Below, piece by piece: positions 41,795 through 53,600 of a DNA stretch of 64,000 bases. This DNA is from Actinomucor elegans (taxonomy: Eukaryota; Mucoromycota; Mucoromycetes; Mucorales; Mucoraceae), in NCBI GenBank assembly GCA_026027325.1, contig JAMSLZ010000005.1:1612001-1676000 (forward strand), read 5' to 3'. The notes below the pieces were generated by a model, which made no database searches, was not told the DNA's origin, and saw only the letters and a list, made by a program, of their open reading frames with translations. Positions within the stretch are counted from its first letter, which is position 1. Every line of letters begins with the position of its first letter. Made by a program: the position numbers and the translations under genes.

Positions 41795-44700
41795 TTACGG
41801 TAATTCTCCCTCTTCCATTTCTACCTTCCTTTTCCTACTACTAGATGACACCGCTTTGGATGCAGTTTCTATATCTTCATCATCATCTACAATGAATATA
41901 AGCCCGTTTTCATCCAATTGCTCATGCTTTTTCTTTTTGTTATTGCCCACTGTTGATATATGACTTGATTGGTCTTCCAACTTGCTTCTCTTTGATGGAG
42001 GACCTTCGTCAAACCCAAACTTAAACCAACGGACATATGTATTATCCACGCGTTTCAACTTCCTTGCATTGAATAAACTTAAACTGATGGGTGCATCGTT
42101 ATCATGTGGAGGTTCGCTCACATAATCCTCGAGCCATTCCCAAGGCTTGCTTTGTTCAAGACACATCTCCAGGTGTTGCTGTTGCTGTTGAGGGTCATTG
42201 GTTGGAGGTAAGCCCAGCATTGAGGATGCTAAGCCTGTGTTGGCCAAATAGACATTATGGGTCAAGAAAGGCATGATGCGTTTAACGCGACTGTGAAACA
42301 TAGCAGGTACAGATGTTAGCTCACTGTGCATAGAACCAAGTAAAAGCAAGCTCGCTTTTTTCAATTCCTTTGGGACTTCTACATCAGTAATTCAGTTAGC
42401 ACTAGGATACAGTACATTAATACCTTGCTTACCATCTATCAATAAAGATACAAAATCTAAAACAAATTCAAAGAAGCGTTCTTGACTGCCATTGCCATGC
42501 ACAACAGGATTCTATAAATAGTGATTGAATTGCTTAGCTTACTGATTGTACTATTCGCAAGGTTTACTTACACCTAGTAAAGGAACAAGGACTCTGATCC
42601 AGTCCATAATATCACATTCATCGTCTTTGGGATGTTCCCAGATGAGTGAAGCGAATGGGACAACCAGTCGTAGACGGATCAACAAACTAGTGAATAACAT
42701 CAGTACAGGTTAAAGCGTCAAGCTTCAAATACTCACCTAGTGCGAATGTCTTGCAAATATAGCTTTTGTTCATTCACTGTTTCCTCAGTCATATTCTCGG
42801 GCAGACCTTCTGTGACAAGAAGCGCAATAGCCATTTCCTAATAAAAATCAATACATAATTCAAGTGATTTCTATTGTCTTTGCTTTACCACATTGTTTTT
42901 GACTAATTGCAAAGCCCTTAAAGCATCCGCATAGCATACATTGGCGCCTTGCATCACTTTATAGATTGATAGCCCGTTCTTGAAGCGACTGATTTGTCCA
43001 AATACAGTCTTAACAAGCTCTATTTTCTTTTCGTTCGACCATACGTTTTCGGCCAGCATGTGCTGTGTAATGTTTAGGAAGGCTTGACTCCGGTAAGCAA
43101 ATCTTTGAGAATCAAAGGGTAGCCCAGGCTCTGTCACTTGCATCAACAGCACATTCTCAGGAAAGCTTTGAGTGATGTCGCCTTCTAGCAATCGCGCACC
43201 ATGATGGAGCAATTCCAACAAGACAGGCTCTCGAAGCTCATGAATCAAGTTCTTGAAAAATTGAAATCTTCGTTGGGCTTTAACAGGATCGGCTTCTTCT
43301 TTACCATCTGACAGGACAACGTTATAAAAGAAATAAACAAATGACTGCAGATCCTTATTGGAGGAAGAGATGGATTCATTAGGTGTCATATCCATTGAGA
43401 TATCATCGCCAAGAATATGAGGATTGTTTGGATTTTGAGAATGGCCGTCCGACAAAGAGATATTATCCAGTAAAAGATTGACCTGTACGCGGCATTGAGC
43501 TTCGTTCCATTGACTTACATTCAAAAACACTCTATGTAACTTATCTACAAAATCTGGTGTGGTATCCTGCACAATGCCGCCTTGTCTCTCGCTTGCCAGA
43601 TTATTGCCTCCAATCAGTTCATCTACTATGTTGAGCATTTTCTTCTTCATGCGCTTCTCCATAGTAGCTTCGGCCTCGCGTGCAGCAAATCGTTGATAGA
43701 CACCATTCAAATCACGCAAACAAGCTTGTCTAAACCAAGTAATCTGCAAAAGATCTGCTCGAAGCATTACCAAGTCTTGTAAAAGGTTGGAACTAAGCGG
43801 TAGATTGGTGGCAATCATTACTAGTCGTTCCATTAAGCCGAACATAGGTTCAATGCGATCAAGACTACTAGCCAACTGGGATTGTCTTTGTACTTCTAAT
43901 CGATAAAACTCTTCTATTCTCAACTGCCATGATACATGATTCGACTCATCTTCTAGCTTTTTGGATTGGTTAGATGATTGTATAATCAAAAGACGAATCA
44001 AAGCAATGAGATTTTGACAGAATACGACCAGTTTACTTTCTTCTGTTCCATAAGGCTGATGTTGGCCTTCGCGTCCAACTTGTTCAAATCCTGGCAAAGC
44101 AAACTGTTTTATGAGTGTACCAAGATTAATGACATTGTAAGATACAAGAATGGCCACAAACAAAGGTATCCAGGAGCATTCTTGGTTCATATCTTCATGT
44201 ACGACTTCGTTATTAGATAGCCAATGTACCACCACTTCATCTGCCTGACCTGTCAAAGTAGTATGGTTTGCTACATCCTTCACTATATTAGCAAAGGCCC
44301 GTACAATACGATGAAAGTCATACAGGGCAGGAGAAAGAGCTACAGATGGCTGTGATTGATGATCAGATATGTTCTTTTCTTTAGCTACCATGCGTAATAC
44401 ATCTCCAGCGCTTTCTAGAATAGCGCCGATCCAGCCGGCAGCATTTTGAGATGGCACGCAAAGGGATTCCGATAGAAGTTGAAGTGAAGAAGATTCAGGT
44501 TCTTTGGCAAATAGCACTAATTCGTCTTTTACGGATACACTACTGCTATAACGTCCTCTGATCTTGGATTTGACTTGAAGATCTTGTTGAAGTTGCGACC
44601 GTACAAGCTCTTCCATATGATACCCTTCCTGTACAAGCTGAACCATATACATCATGATGCACCTTTCTCTATTGCCTCGGGCTGTGAGGTTCAAATGCTA

Positions 44701-47700
44701 TTGAAATGTCAACCTATCTGAGATCTTACAGGTTTTGCTCCTACCTTTGTCCAAACAGCATTGGCTACTCTTGTTCCATTATTAGTCAGTTTCCAATAAT
44801 TTGAATATTTTCTCAGACAGTCAATAATATAAGGATACAAAGAAGGATCGTTTGATTTCTCCAATACCCATAAAGCAGTCTCGATGATACTTAGATAGTC
44901 TTTGGCACATTCCATGATGCGAATAATAGTGACAAACTGTCTAGTATTCAATAAACAAGAGCCAGGCGAAGTCATTACCCTCCAATTATCTTCTCCAATT
45001 CTATTATGCATATGTAAATAAATAAGCAAGCTATATGTTCAATGCATTAACTTACTGAATGCTCTTCACCACAAATCGTTTGACTTCGTTCAGTAACCAT
45101 TCACTGGTAAAGTTTAATACGGAATAGCGCGTTGTAGAGTCCATAATATGTACAAAATCGTGTTTGATCTCTTCTGTAAATGCTAATTCGTATGATTTCA
45201 ACGTATCGTTAGATACAGGCTGTGTCATTTCCTTTGCATCAGCGCCAAATAAGCAGTCTGTATCGTTAAGATCAAATCCAGTTACAGCCAATCTCGCCAA
45301 ATGTTTCAACTTTTCTAATGTTTCTGTTTCTATGTTGCTTTCGTTGTTATTGCGCGTGCCATAAAGCGCAACACGTCTCTGATTGACTAAATAAGCAGGT
45401 GCTGGATTAAGCAAAGGAAATGAAGCCAGGTGGTAAAGGCATTGTTGTATATGGCGAATATGCCGACGCTTTGGTTCGAGATCACCTCTTGCAATCAGTC
45501 GCAGTAGATATTTTTGGTATGAAAATAGGTGTAAGCGGATTAAAACATCAAATAGATAGATCACAGGCGTGTTTTCTTTTTGTATCAGAGGTTCTATCGG
45601 GGTTGTTAGTGAGTAAACCAATGGTAAGATGTAAACTGCTTACCTTCTTCTTCTACTGCTAATTGAGAGTCCATGGTATCATTGTTGGTCATGTTAGGAG
45701 ATGCTTCAACATCCAAGAAGTGAATCAAAGCGTCCTGTAAAAGAGCTTTGTTCTCATTAACTTTATCTTGTTCCCTCCAAGTCAATAGGATAGATGCAAC
45801 AAGATAAGCTTTCCAATCACCATAGCGAGATTCACTGGTTGCCCAACGGCACATGATACTAATTAGCTTTATAAATGCTTGAGATTGAAGTTGTGTTGTA
45901 CCAAAGATTGAATTGGCTGCTGATTTAGCTGTATGGCCTCGAACGTCAATCCAAGTATCATTATCCAACAATAATCCTGTAATACTATCTACATTGCGTC
46001 CAATGCTATCCAGCACATGAACTACTCGCTCCTCATACACTGCTTCATGAACATGGTTATTTGTTGCAACAGCCGTTGTGTCTATAGTTGGTACTGTGGA
46101 CATTGGTTGCTTTTCGTTATGATCTGTTTTTGATTCGTTTTCTTCTAGCGTTCCACAGAATACTTCATTACGTGCTTTTATCATGGTCCAGTACTCTTTC
46201 ATGACCCGACAAACATCAGGCAAGTTTTTGGAGGGTTTTGATAAACTTTCATCGCCCAAGATGCTATCAAATATATACCGATACTGATGATATAATTTTG
46301 GCACAACGAACATGTCTGGTGTTGAAAGAAATAGTGCCTAAAGAGATGATCAACAAGAGTCTCTACTCACAACTGGCCGGATAATACCTGTAGCAAATGT
46401 TGTATGTCCTGTTGTAACCCATAATGTACACTTGATGAAGTTACTTCTACTTGAGATTGACCCATAAATTGAAGAAGCTATAACGAGTTAGCAAGCATTT
46501 GGCGCAAGACCAATGAAAACTTACTGCACTATATGATTTGATCAATGTTTCGATCAATAGCTTTGTCAAGGTTCTATTACGCTTATATTCGTCTACATAG
46601 TCTTGTATAACCCCAGTTAATACCAACCACATCACCTCAAATGAACTACTTCCAGCTAGAGTATCCAAAGTCCATTTCAAAAATGTTCTTTGATCTAATA
46701 ATCCTTCAAAATACTGCCAACGTGCCAATCGAACACTGTAAGACCATCTCTGTTCAAATCGAGCTCGATTTTCCGGTGTTACCCAAGGTTTTGGTGTATT
46801 ATCATAATGATTTGAAGCATTGTAACTCTTGTATCCTCTCCCTGGTGTGCCTACAGGCGGATGAGGACTGGATGCGTTTGTCGTATTATTCGTAGCTAAA
46901 GGTATTAATTCACCCAGTTGCTTTTTTAGGTGGTTTGTCACTGTGGCGGTCCATTGAATAGGCTGAGGGCCCATTGAGGTTGCTGCATTACTAGCACTTC
47001 GTTGGCTCTATAAGCAAAACTTAGTATACAGTCGTTTTTTTTTTTTTTTGGATAGTTATGCTGTCTAGTTACCATTTCTGAAAGACCAACGATCTTGATA
47101 TACCAAGTCGCTCTTAAAAACGGTACTTGCTTGGTCGCCAAAGTTTCTAATAGCTTTTCGCCTTTAAATCCATGAGGTACGTTACGTGCCAGTTTTCGTA
47201 AAGGCACAACTCCACTTGCCAATTCTTGCATCCATTGCTCTCTTTTGGAATCTATTAATGTAGTTCTAATGGGCGCTTTGAACGAGGAAGGTCTACAAAT
47301 ACGCAAATTAATGGCTCGTTGGTATATTAACCAATAAACAATGTGTGCTTTACCCTGTAATGCTACCAGCTCGGCTTTGTCTTTGTAATACGTCGACCAT
47401 GAAACTTCCAAGCTCATTCAACAAACGTTGATCATCTTGTAATTTACCGTAGACAATATCATGAGCACACGTATGTTCGTTCTATATTGCGTATACTATA
47501 AGAAAACGCGAGGAATGGTTCAAAAAACGTATAGGATACCTACCGAAACTACTGGTTTATCTTGAAAACCAGTTCGCACGTTGGATTCGGTTAAGCTGTC
47601 TTCGTCTTGTCCTGGCCGTTGAGGAAACATGCCGGGAAAGCCCAAGGAAGGCATAGTTTTACTAAGAGGTAGTTTGCGAGGAGGTGGCTGTAATGTATAC

Positions 47701-48006
47701 TTTTTTAAAGGTGGATTCTGTATGTATTTGTTCGATATATTTGGAGAATGATAGCCTGGTGAAGAGGAAGTCGAGTAAGGGGACGCTATGGAAGGAGTAC
47801 CATATTGAGTTTGCTGATTATACTGAGTATTGGTATTATTGCCTTGTGGCGGGAAAGGAATGTTCAAATTGTTGTTGTTGCCTCCAGTATTAGCATAGGG
47901 TTGGCTCGAAGAAGTATAACGCGCGTATTGTGCTGATGATTTATTAGGAAATTAGCTTTTTCACGTTATTCATTTGAAGAAACTTACGTTGATGTCGACC
48001 AGCCAT
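41795..48006 (-). CDS. MED12: Mediator complex subunit 12 (Med12/Srb8)
   Basis: Part of the Mediator kinase module, which with Cdk8, cyclin C and Med13 controls RNA polymerase II. Fourteen exons on the minus strand: 48006-47988, 47932-47544, 47481-47354, 47292-47073, 47007-46525, 46477-46388, 46337-45644, 45593-45056, 45000-44730, 44697-42889, 42837-42737, 42686-42572, 42511-42433 and 42378-41795, giving 1839 residues. The N-terminus is Asn/Gln/Pro-rich. The Med12 signature ends at residue 252: RTTLIDSKREQWMQELA, then NVPHGFKGEKLLETLATKQV and PFLRATWYIKIVGLSEM. QWTATVTNHLKKQLGELIPL and ALFLSTPDMFVVPKLYHQYR follow in the expected order. The rest is helical and less conserved. The C-terminus has a Gln run and an acidic/basic tail ending EMEEGELP. 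One intron (44698-44729) is only 32 nt. The first exon encodes just M-A-G-R-H-Q. Confidence 0.93.
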
Positions 48007-48873
48007 CGTAAACTTATGGTTGAAACGCTATGTTTCTTTAAAGTTGTTGCTTTTTGTTAAGAGATAGATCCAAAAGACGATTAGCGTTCCTATAGCTAAA
48101 AGAAACCTCGAATTCTGTTTTGCGCAACAATAAAAAAGTAAAAAGTTTAAAAGAGGAAGGCAATACAGTTACAGCGCTTCGGGCACCAGTGTGCGGTTTC
48201 TAAATAGTATATATTGGCGGAAAATTCAGAGCGCGGCTTTTGGGTTATGCCCGGCCAAGCGGCTACATCTAAAATTTGTTAGCATTGAGTCCTTGAAGCT
48301 CATATCAAAGTCACCGGAGATCAAGTTTATTACATATATGACAAGCGTAGTTTAGGTATAATTAACAGGAAAAATTCTATTTTCCAGAAAGGAAAGGAAG
48401 CAAGCTCAATTACCACAATCTAAGCTTGAATCACGTTCCCATAAGTGCTGCAGCTCATTCTGAATACGGACTAAATAATCGCGAAATTTATTAGAGATTG
48501 GCTGAGAGATGTATAGATGATTTGGTTTAGTTTGTATGAAATAAATATAAACTGCTCTTCGATCATTTATAATGTAGTAAACTAATGATATTTCAGTCAA
48601 ATAATAGTTCGAAAAGTATTAATAATTCATTCTGAACATGTATTAGCAATCACATGCGAGAAATACAATGGCTAATTTATGAGGGAATGTCCCTAAATCT
48701 GAACTTTTAGAAACCCTTTTACTTTTATGTATGTAGCGTATATATTGCAATTTCAAGACAAGGCCTATTAATAAAGTAAACCAAGCACATCTAGAAGTAT
48801 CCACTCGAAGCCATAGATAATGAACATCTGCGTGTTGCGTTACTTTGAAATAGTCGTATTATTTATTATTTGA
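48007..48873. other. Intergenic region between MED12 and the Ies4-like gene
   Basis: It holds the MED12 promoter and leader and the 3' flank of the next gene (both on the minus strand). A partial copy of the dispersed repeat may lie at about 48595-48660 (ATTCATTCTGAACATGTATT, then CACATGCGAGAAATAC). A 64-codon minus-strand frame at 48406-48600 has no motif. Nothing else is supported. Confidence 0.45.
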
Positions 48874-49898
48874 TTATAGGTTTGCTATATCCACGTTATC
48901 AGTTCCAGGAGTACCAACATCCTCGTCTCTGTTATCAACGCTCGACGCTTCAATTGCAGCAGAATCTGCTTCTGCTGCTGCCGCTGCTGCTGCTGCCAAT
49001 TTGGCTTTTCTAGCAGCGCGAAAGTGAACCATTTTACGATGTTTTGTCAACTGGCCAGTTGTAACAAAACTCTTATGACAGCCATCAATGCCACATACTA
49101 ACTTTTTGGTACCGTGCATATTTGTTTCATGAGTTTGAAGTTGATCGAACGTAGTGAATGATTTCGAACAGCCAGGCTGAGTACAAAGAAAAGGGCGAAA
49201 ATCCTTCTCACCCGCTGTAGAAGAGAAGAGTTGGTCAATTTCTGCTACAGTAATTGGTTCTGTTGTGCTTCTATTAATTTTCATTTTTTCATCTATCGTG
49301 TCGATTAGTCAAGGATAATATTAAAAGGGAAAAGTATAATGCTTTACCTGATTGCCAGCTTGGTACTTTTACTTCAGATCCATTTAGCGTATAAAACACC
49401 AATGGTTTTGTAATCCATTTTCTCACTTTGATATCCTTATATTTGAGCAAATCTTTCCGAGATATACCTGTACCATTACTAGAATTGATTTGCCCGCCTC
49501 CTCCACCCCGTCTACTACTACTATTAGCCACTACTGCTGGGAGTTAGTCAATATTGTATAGATTCTTTCAACTATACGCTGTACTGGGTTACCTTCTTCC
49601 GTTGCTTCATCGTCAACAGTGATGGGTCTATACGAAAATAACGTCACTCTTTAAGATGTTGTCTTATAGTTTGATTTAATATTTACGTGTATAGTACAGG
49701 TGTTGCTGGTTTTCTGCTACGACCACCATGGTTAGGTCGAGATCTTTTCCGAGGACTTTCATTCGATGTATACTCTTCTCTCGCATTCACCTTTTTATTC
49801 GAAGCTGGCGAAAGAGGTTGAGCTATTTCGGTTGAAAGTGGTGGTGGCTTTGGTCCTGATAGCTTTAAAGTGATTTTTAAAGAAGGTGAGGATGACAT
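48874..49898 (-). CDS. INO80-type Ies4-like protein with two C2H2 zinc fingers
   Basis: Four exons (49898-49687, 49627-49593, 49533-49348, 49292-48874) give 283 residues. The N-terminus, SLKITLKLSGPKPPPLS, and the later VRKWITKPLVFYTLNGSEVK with VPSW match the pattern of INO80 subunit Ies4 as I know it (a TLKLS start, then RKW...F.S..G....P.W). Between them lies a basic linker with PRKRSRPNHGGRSRKP, a likely nuclear localisation signal. The C-terminal half has two C2H2 fingers, C-x4-C-x12-H-x4-H each (CTQPGCSKSF with HETNMH, and CGIDGCHKSF with HRKMVH). An Ala run and an acidic tail follow. Zinc fingers are not part of yeast Ies4, though another fission-yeast INO80 subunit (Iec1) has them. 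Function in chromatin remodelling is therefore inferred. The C2H2 part is certain; the Ies4 part is moderately sure. Confidence 0.78.
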
Positions 49899-50673
49899 TT
49901 GTGAATTTATTAGAGGAAAGGAAAAAACAAAAAATAGTGTGATGCTCAGCTCTATGCTTGCAAGTTGCGCGTAGTTTATTTATCTTGTAAATGAGATAGG
50001 TGTTTCGATTTTTGTACGCGTTTGATTGGCTGTCGTGCTTTCCATGGATTAAAGAAGTAATCTGGAATGGAGGCCCTTTGTATTTTGACACCTGATTTAG
50101 AATATCAAAAAGGCTGGGATGCATGTATAATCCATTGAAAAAAATGCTATATGAATCAATTATATATTGGATAATTCAGATACTATACTATAAATTCTGT
50201 CAAAAAGATGGGCTCTTTTTGATGTATGTGCCTTTTCGTATTCATTGACATCGAACCTGCTTTTAATAAGCGGATGATCTACAACTATGTTTGTTGAGTA
50301 TTGTCACAGCTAACTACTAAAGAAGCGTATTGTAATGGGGTATCTATTTTTAGCATAGCGACCAATACTTATATATTTATCTTATTTTTAAAGAGGATAA
50401 TCAATGTTATGAATGTACAAACTACGGATCATGAGTGGCAATTGCAGAATAAAATGGCACACTCTTCTTTGAGGACATTACATTTAATGTATAATTTTGC
50501 TTTACAAAAAATAGGATATCGTTTCATTCGATTATTTTGAATGGTCCCAATGCTATCATTAGATGAGACCATACTTTATGTTACATAGCAATCGAAGGCT
50601 GCTTCTCTTCCTTTATATTTATTATTATTTACAATATTATCAGTAGTATAATCTAAGCATAGTACTATTACAA
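49899..50673. other. Intergenic region between POL2 end and the Ies4-like gene
   Basis: No gene is firmly supported. A + strand frame at 50301-50540 contains TTDHEWQLQNKMAHSSLRTL and HLMYNFALQKIGYRFIRLF, which looks protein-like and may be the tail of a lost or mobile gene. It has no start context or domain, so it is not called. Confidence 0.4.
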
Positions 50674-53600
50674 TTACAAGTACATCATATAGCTATCGAT
50701 TGTTTCTGTTAAGCGGATCAGCTGCTGTTCCCTTGCTACGTTTTGAAACACCTTGATCTTTCGCACAAGCTCTTCTTTACTCAACGTCTTTGAATATTCG
50801 CTACCGCATTTGTTACATTGACGCATCAAGTTTTCTGTTTTAACAGTACGGCATCTGTTACATCTCAAATCCTGCAAATCACTTGCTGTAATCCATGTTT
50901 GTATTTGTGTAATCATACGGTCTTCTATTAGTCGCTTGTCATATTCAGAATAACACCCTTTACATCGCCAGGCTTGTGTTTGTCCCTGTCGAGGCATCAA
51001 CTCTTTATCTCTGCAAAAGTCCAGATCGGTGGTATAGTTACAATAAGCACAGATAACTTCTGTCAGTTTAAAGTATTCACAGGGATTGCGGAACTGGGCA
51101 AGACTACTGAAATCACTTAAACCACCAACTAGCTCCAACGCACTACGTTTCAAGATACGTACTTCATCTTCGATACGAGGATCCAAATTAAGCACTGCAC
51201 AAACAGACTTGACATACTCTAGTGCGGGATTATCCATGGGGAGATGAGACCCAGCAAGTTGAGGGAAGATCATGTCAGCGTCATGGTGAGCATTCTGTTC
51301 TTCTTGTCGGCGAACCAAGTTGGGTACTATACGGAGCATTTTACGCGCTAGCTCTTGTTTGATATATAACTGCAATCGTTTGACTCGTGGATCAGGATTA
51401 GATTCATTCTTCTCTTTGATCTGGCTATTGATATCACGAGGGAATTCGCGTTTAAAGCTATACACCTTATATACAAACGCAGAGGTTTGCTTACCAAATA
51501 GCACGCGTGCTACTTCTGGTAGATAGTCTTCTATATTCCATTTTTTGGTTACAACAGGCTGCAGAGATTCTTTTTCGGAAGCCATGACACCAGCATAGTT
51601 CTTTTCATCCATCCAGACAAGTACATTCCAGTAAATAGTAGGATTCAATTCAAGGATCTCAAACACTTGCTTGCGTTGGATTGAACGATAAAGATAATCG
51701 AAATAAGGTAATGCACTGTCCAGGGTTTCTTTACTGGTAGTTAAAACGATCTTGTGGAAGTTGGCAAACACAATAGTAGCACCCAGACGTTTAAATTCGG
51801 CTACCAATTGCATAAAGACCTTCTTCATCATACCATGCACTAAGCCATACAATGAAGGGTCGTGCATAAACGAACTTGTACTGAGTAACCAACGATGTAA
51901 AGTGTCAATCATTCGCTCGCCAAAACGATTGTTTTTGTCAGTAGCAGCTTGATGGAACCATTGTTGAACGACTGAACGCAACATTGAAAAGGTTTTGCTA
52001 GAAATCATGCCTTCACCAAAAGCAGCTGTTGTATTCACTGTACCATTGGCAAACTCATCCAACGTATGGCCTGTACTATCAAAACCAGCCAAGCTTGTAG
52101 TAGTTCCTTCTAGTTCATTTACCACATTGGCCTCCATTAATGTATTAAGACAGAGCCTCACTACATCAATCTCAACACAAATCGATTCATAAGTGCCAGG
52201 ATAACTGAGTTCCGTGTTAACGATCTCGTTTGTCATTGCTAAGCTTTCATCCTCTTCACGACCGCCTAGATCAGGCATAAGGCTTGCAGACCACCAAAGC
52301 ACCATATCATTTTGCATAAGCTTTCTGGCAAACATCACATCCGACATGAACAAGTACGGGTCATCAGGTATATTACAGAATGGAATATTAGCGTAGCGCG
52401 CTTGAGATACCCTTTCATCGATCCAAGTACCCAATTCCATATAATGTTTAATCATGCGACTGACAATCGGTTGGACCCAATTCAAAGCATCAAAACGGTT
52501 GTCTTCTTGAAGCGAAGGGATACGAACAAAAGGTAAGGCAGTCATCATACGAACATGCTGGGTTAAATGAGCTGAAGAACGAGGTGAATTAACCGCCAAA
52601 ATAGATTTGCCACGCTTTGTATCAAGGTATTTCGATAGTGCTTTGTTAATTGCTTTAAGAGCTTCGCGCTCTGTGGAGTAATAAGTCGTTTCAAAGTCGG
52701 TGTGCTCTGGGATCTCAACAGTGCTACTTGGAACATTGCCGTCACTAAAAGTTGATGTGTATCGTTCACTGTATAAGCGAGAAATATTGGGCACTTGTTG
52801 GTTCTTCTTTGACAAGCCCACGATAAACACTTGAGAAACGGAAATGGTAGCGCCCACAAGTGTAAAGAAATGTCGATTATCAGAATGAGCATGGAACAAA
52901 TAGATATAATTGAACATCTTAGGATCACTAATGTAATGATTTGTCATTTCTGATCGTTGCACTAGATCATACAGATCGAACTGATCTTCGATTCTTCGGT
53001 TAGCTGTACCCCTAGATCGATCGAACTGACAAGTAGCACCTAGTTGAAGGATAGCGCGAATCAGTAGCGGTACTTGAGTTTCATAGACACCTTCTGTAGA
53101 AGGGTCATTGAAGATACTGGAAAACTTTTTGATTTCATTCTGGAACATAGTTTCCGGCATAGACATTTGGTATAGATTCAGAGCAGGATGTGAACGAGGC
53201 AAGGTACGTGAGCATTTGGCCATGTGACAGTCCAGATTTTGGCTTATGATAGCTTCAGGCTCCTCTTGCTTGCAGTTCAAGTAGAACACACGAGGTACTG
53301 TTAATCGAATATTAAACATTTGACCTTGCACCATAACCCACATACGATATTCGCCTGGAATATCTGTTTCAGCGATTTGAAGTACTTCCCAAATACTTGT
53401 TACTAATGATCCAGTTTGTTTTCTAAAGAAATTTGCTGCACCAGATCTAGTTTGAGTGTTTGAAAGGAATTGAGAATTGTCGCCTAGTTGTCGGTTGTGT
53501 TCGCGGATCAAGCGCTGTCTCTTCCACTTTCGTTTTTGAAATTCGAGCCAGTCAGAGTAACTCACATTCCAATCTGGCATGTTTTCTTTGAGATCCTCGG

